Position numbers and translations under genes: made by a program | Shown: piece after piece, positions 5,859 to 8,418 of the stretch | Layout of the letters: the number at the start of each line of letters is the position of its first letter | Numbering within the stretch: position 1 is the stretch's first letter | Notes under the pieces: model-generated | Seen by the model: the letters and a program-made list of their open reading frames with translations, nothing else | Told to the model about the DNA's origin: nothing | The model's database searches: none | From: a bacterium | Lineage (GTDB): Bacteria > Hydrothermota > UBA3072 > B12-G15 | DNA length: 8,418 nt | Direction: 5' to 3' | Assembly: GCA_003646055.1 (NCBI GenBank) | Contig: QNDZ01000065.1 | Span: 1-8,418, forward strand

Positions 5859-7922
5859 ATGTTCTTGTTGATGCTGGCAATTCTACCTGTAAAGGAATTT
5901 GTGGTGAATGGGGCAAGATTTGCCGTGCTTGGAACAACCGTTGAAGAAAGCCTCAATAATGTTAAACCACAGAATGGACAGTATCTCATTGTCCACATTG
6001 CAGGAAAAAAGGATTCTTTGGTTGAGGCAAATGGCTTCCCTGAGATTGCAAAGATTTACGTGGTGGGCAAAAACGGCAAAAGATACGAAGAGGATGCTGA
6101 AGCAACATCCAATGGAGAGGCAGAGGGATACATATGTTTCAATTGCCAGATTGTTGACACATCGTGGATATTGGGACACATAATATTTGATGTACCCGGA
6201 GAGGACTCGTTCTATCTTGTGATTAAAGGTGGTAAGGACTCTGTATCAACCCTGTTGAAGGAAAGGGGATACCTCTATATCCAGCCAGACCCTCCAGTGA
6301 ATGGGGATTCAATTGTTGTTTACTATTACCCTGGCTTCTCCTACATGCCATCAAAGGTTGACTCTGTGTACGGGGTAATGGAATTGAGATATACAAGAGT
6401 GGCATACCCTGCATACCGTGGCCCTTATTATTTGAAGGTGGTTTTCCCTGCAAGGAAGTATCCAGATGGTGAAACATTGAGAATATCCCTTTCCACCTTT
6501 GAGAAGAGATACTATTACAGTTTTGCAACCTATACTGTTGATAATGGAAAGATTCGTGATATATCATTCTCTATACCGGACGATACAACACTCTTCAGAA
6601 GAATTAATGAAAACCCATTTGACATTGATGCATTAAACCACCTTTATAACAGGTTTGCTCTTATAGATTACAATCCTGATACGCTAAAATCAATTGCCAG
6701 GAAAGAACTGAGCGTGATTGATTCAGTGGGAGAGATTAATGACACAGTTCGTTTTGTTAAGATATTTTCTTTACTCCAGATGGGAGAGATTGACAGTGCA
6801 TTGAGCACATTTGAAACCTTCCAGAAGAAGTATGGTTCCATCTTCAACCTGACACTCATGCGTCTTTATTCCCATATCTTCAAGACCAATCAACAAAAGC
6901 CAGAGTACTATGATAAACTGAAATCCATTTTCAAGGAGGGTTTTTTGAGTAACCCTGAAAAATTTGACTCCCCACAATTCACTTCTGAAATTCGGTTTTT
7001 AATAAACAATCCAGCGATTCCTGATAAACCTTTCAAGAAACTCTTCAGGGTTTGGAGAAAGAGAAAGTATGACCCTATATACACATACATACATGCCTTT
7101 TATCTGATAAAAAGAAAGAAAAACTATAAAGGGGCATTGAAGGAGATTGACAGAATGATTGAACAAATCATGGAACATCCATACTTATATTATCGTGGTG
7201 GGCTCTATCCACTATCCAGCCTTCTTGGGTTAAGGGCATGGTGCTGTGAAAAACTTCACGATAAAACAGGTGTATTCTACTCATATTCTCTACTCCTTGG
7301 ACTCCATGAGGATGCCAACATGAATTCATCCAGGGTTATGTTTGCAAACTATCTGGTGAAAAATGGGTATCCCCTGATGGCTGAGAAACACCTTGTTGAT
7401 GCAGTAAGGGGTGGAGCATCCTGGGCAAAGGAGAACCTGAAACAATACTATATCCTTGTTCACGGGAGTGATAAGGGATTTGACCATTACATCTCTGAGA
7501 AGGTAAACCTTAACCAGGTAAAACCCGCACCTAACTTCACTGGAAAAACAATAGATGGTAAGCCTTTTAAACTCTCTGATTATCTTGGGAAAAAGGTGAT
7601 AGTTTTAAACTTCTGGGGACTTGGATGCTCCCCATGTGTGGCGGAGATACCAACGATTAGCAAACTTGTTGTTAAGTACCCTGACGTGCTCTTTGTTGCC
7701 ATTACAGGAAGTATAAATGAAGGGGTTAAAAGGCTTGTCAAGGATAAAGGTTTCAGGTATCTTCAGGTTGAATCACAGGATGCCTTCAAAAAGTACGGCG
7801 TGGTATCCATACCGAGACACTTCGTGATTGACAAAAACGGAAAAATCGTTTTTCAATGGCCTGGTAGCATATCTGAAAATTCAATCAACCTGATGGAAGA
7901 GGCAATTGAAGGATGCAGATGA
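5859..7922 (+). CDS. TlpA/ResA-like thioredoxin-domain protein with Ig-like N-terminal region and helical-repeat middle
   Basis: This 687-residue protein is probably envelope-located. The N-terminus MFLLMLAILPV is hydrophobic but short and has no basic residue before it, so it is a weak signal peptide or anchor. Residues about 12-124 look like a beta-sandwich of the DUF4352 type (FVVNGARFAVLG, then GHIIFDVPGEDSFYLVIKG), a tentative match. Residues 135-240 are also beta-rich. Residues about 245-545 are mostly helical and TPR-like (for example FSLLQMGEIDSALSTFETF and HAFYLIKRKKNYKGALKEID). The C-terminal 140 residues (from APNFTGKTIDGKPF, about 557) form a TlpA/AhpC-TSA-type thioredoxin domain: NFWGLGCSPC with Cys590/Cys593, and the cis-Pro loop at Ile651-Pro652 (VVSIPRHFVIDKNGKIV). 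Both active-site cysteines are present, so thiol-disulfide oxidoreductase activity is likely; the substrate is unknown. The start at ATG 5859 is supported by AAGGAGG and by the promoter at 5800-5827. It has its own promoter, is transcribed away from the giant gene, and converges on fusA with five bases between the stop codons. Confidence 0.88.
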   Translation: MFLLMLAILPVKEFVVNGARFAVLGTTVEESLNNVKPQNGQYLIVHIAGKKDSLVEANGFPEIAKIYVVGKNGKRYEEDAEATSNGEAEGYICFNCQIVDTSWILGHIIFDVPGEDSFYLVIKGGKDSVSTLLKERGYLYIQPDPPVNGDSIVVYYYPGFSYMPSKVDSVYGVMELRYTRVAYPAYRGPYYLKVVFPARKYPDGETLRISLSTFEKRYYYSFATYTVDNGKIRDISFSIPDDTTLFRRINENPFDIDALNHLYNRFALIDYNPDTLKSIARKELSVIDSVGEINDTVRFVKIFSLLQMGEIDSALSTFETFQKKYGSIFNLTLMRLYSHIFKTNQQKPEYYDKLKSIFKEGFLSNPEKFDSPQFTSEIRFLINNPAIPDKPFKKLFRVWRKRKYDPIYTYIHAFYLIKRKKNYKGALKEIDRMIEQIMEHPYLYYRGGLYPLSSLLGLRAWCCEKLHDKTGVFYSYSLLLGLHEDANMNSSRVMFANYLVKNGYPLMAEKHLVDAVRGGASWAKENLKQYYILVHGSDKGFDHYISEKVNLNQVKPAPNFTGKTIDGKPFKLSDYLGKKVIVLNFWGLGCSPCVAEIPTISKLVVKYPDVLFVAITGSINEGVKRLVKDKGFRYLQVESQDAFKKYGVVSIPRHFVIDKNGKIVFQWPGSISENSINLMEEAIEGCR

Positions 7923-7927
7923 TTTAA

Positions 7928-8418
7928 TCAATATCCCCTGACCTTTTTCAGGGTCTTTTCGTAAATTTTTTCGGGGATTTCCTCATAGTGATCCAGCTGC
8001 ATGGTGTAAAATCCCCTGCCCTTTGTAATAGACCTCAGGGTGGTTGCATATCCAAAAAGTTCGGCAAGGGGAACAAATACATTGATTATCTCAAAATCTG
8101 GCCTGTGTTCAAAACCAATTATTTTTGCCCTCTTTGAATTCAGGTCTTCAACAACATCACCAATAAACTCTTTTGGAAGGAGTATCTCCATCCTCATAAT
8201 TGGCTCAAGCAGAACAGGGTCTGCCTTCCTGTAGGCATCCTTGAATGCCATTGAAGCGGCAATCTTGTACGCAGGTTCTGATGAATCCACCTCATGGTAA
8301 GAACCATCAATAACAGTAACCTTTGTCTTAACCACCGGGAAACCTGCAAGCAGACCACTCTCCCTTGCCTCCTCTATACCCTCTTTTATAGCCTGAAAAA
8401 ACTGGGAAGGTATAACAC
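7928..8418 (-). CDS. fusA: Translation elongation factor EF-G, C-terminal 162 residues (partial, runs off the right edge)
   Basis: EF-G is the GTPase that drives ribosomal translocation. The visible part is the end of domain IV and all of domain V. Domain IV shows GIEEARESGLLAGFPV, then KVTVIDGSYHEVDSSE and AYKIAASMAFKDA. Domain V shows the characteristic LEPIMRMEILLPKEFIGDVV, FVPLAELFGYATTLRS and TKGRGFYTMQLDHYEEIP, and the protein ends KVRGY before a TGA stop (7930..7928). The frame is open to the right edge of the window, so the GTPase domain and start lie outside. The segment DLNSKRAKIIGFEHRPDFEII departs from the usual RRGRIxGM pattern, so this could be a paralogous EF-G and not the main str-operon copy; the sequence alone cannot decide. 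No terminator is evident on the minus strand after the stop, where transcription would run antisense into the TlpA-like gene. Confidence 0.96.
   Translation of the reverse strand, partial: VIPSQFFQAIKEGIEEARESGLLAGFPVVKTKVTVIDGSYHEVDSSEPAYKIAASMAFKDAYRKADPVLLEPIMRMEILLPKEFIGDVVEDLNSKRAKIIGFEHRPDFEIINVFVPLAELFGYATTLRSITKGRGFYTMQLDHYEEIPEKIYEKTLKKVRGY
7936..7960 (+). terminator. Possible intrinsic terminator of the TlpA-like gene, inside the 3' end of fusA
   Basis: CCCTGA (7936-7941), a six-base loop CCTTTT and TCAGGG (7948-7953) form a perfect 6-bp stem. It is followed by TCTTTTC, a short U-rich tract when read on the plus strand. It begins about 14 bases after the TGA stop of the TlpA-like gene, within the last codons of the opposing EF-G gene. 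On the minus strand no T-run follows, so it should work mainly in the plus direction. The T tract is short, so confidence is modest. Confidence 0.45.

Noticed and set aside
1..8418. CRISPR arrays, insertion sequences, tRNA genes or phage genes that could explain the broken fusA-tuf pair.
   Set aside because: No direct-repeat arrays, transposase-like frames, terminal inverted repeats flanking the inserted genes, or tRNA-like cloverleafs were seen.

Overview
The window looks like a chromosomal segment from an AT-rich Gram-negative-type bacterium of the wider FCB (Fibrobacteres-Chlorobi-Bacteroidetes) group. It may come from an uncultured lineage such as WOR-3 or Hydrothermae, but that placement is inference. 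The evidence is a C-terminal type IX secretion (T9SS) type A sorting domain on a giant secreted protein, a probable lipoprotein, a TlpA-like thioredoxin protein of the kind common in that group, strong AGGAGG ribosome binding sites, and bacterial EF-Tu and EF-G at the two edges.

Layout, left to right: (1) the N-terminal 101 codons of tuf on the minus strand, with its own consensus-like promoter. (2) A minus-strand pair whose coding regions overlap by 19 bases: a 1333-residue secreted multidomain protein, followed downstream by a 380-residue probable lipoprotein with seven propeller-like repeats. (3) A 303-base divergent intergenic region with one promoter facing each way. (4) A plus-strand gene for a 687-residue protein made of an Ig-like N-terminal part, a helical middle and a C-terminal TlpA/thioredoxin domain with a CSPC active site. 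(5) The C-terminal 162 codons of an EF-G gene (fusA) on the minus strand, converging on the thioredoxin gene with only five bases between the stop codons.

fusA and tuf are usually neighbours in the bacterial str operon (rpsL-rpsG-fusA-tuf). Here they are collinear on the minus strand but separated by about 7.6 kb of genes for envelope or secreted proteins, one of them on the opposite strand. tuf therefore appears to depend on its own promoter.

The most interesting gene is the 1333-residue protein. Its N-terminus has the hallmarks of the zinc-dependent phospholipase C / S1-P1 nuclease fold: a processed FGPMTH-type N-terminus, an LPD motif and an HxxxDxxxH helix. These are followed by a long unassigned part, a fibronectin type III domain, an Ig-like domain, a module recurrent in FCB secreted proteins and the T9SS tail. 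Together with the coupled lipoprotein it may form a surface-exposed enzyme plus binding-partner pair. That pairing is inferred from gene order and overlap only.
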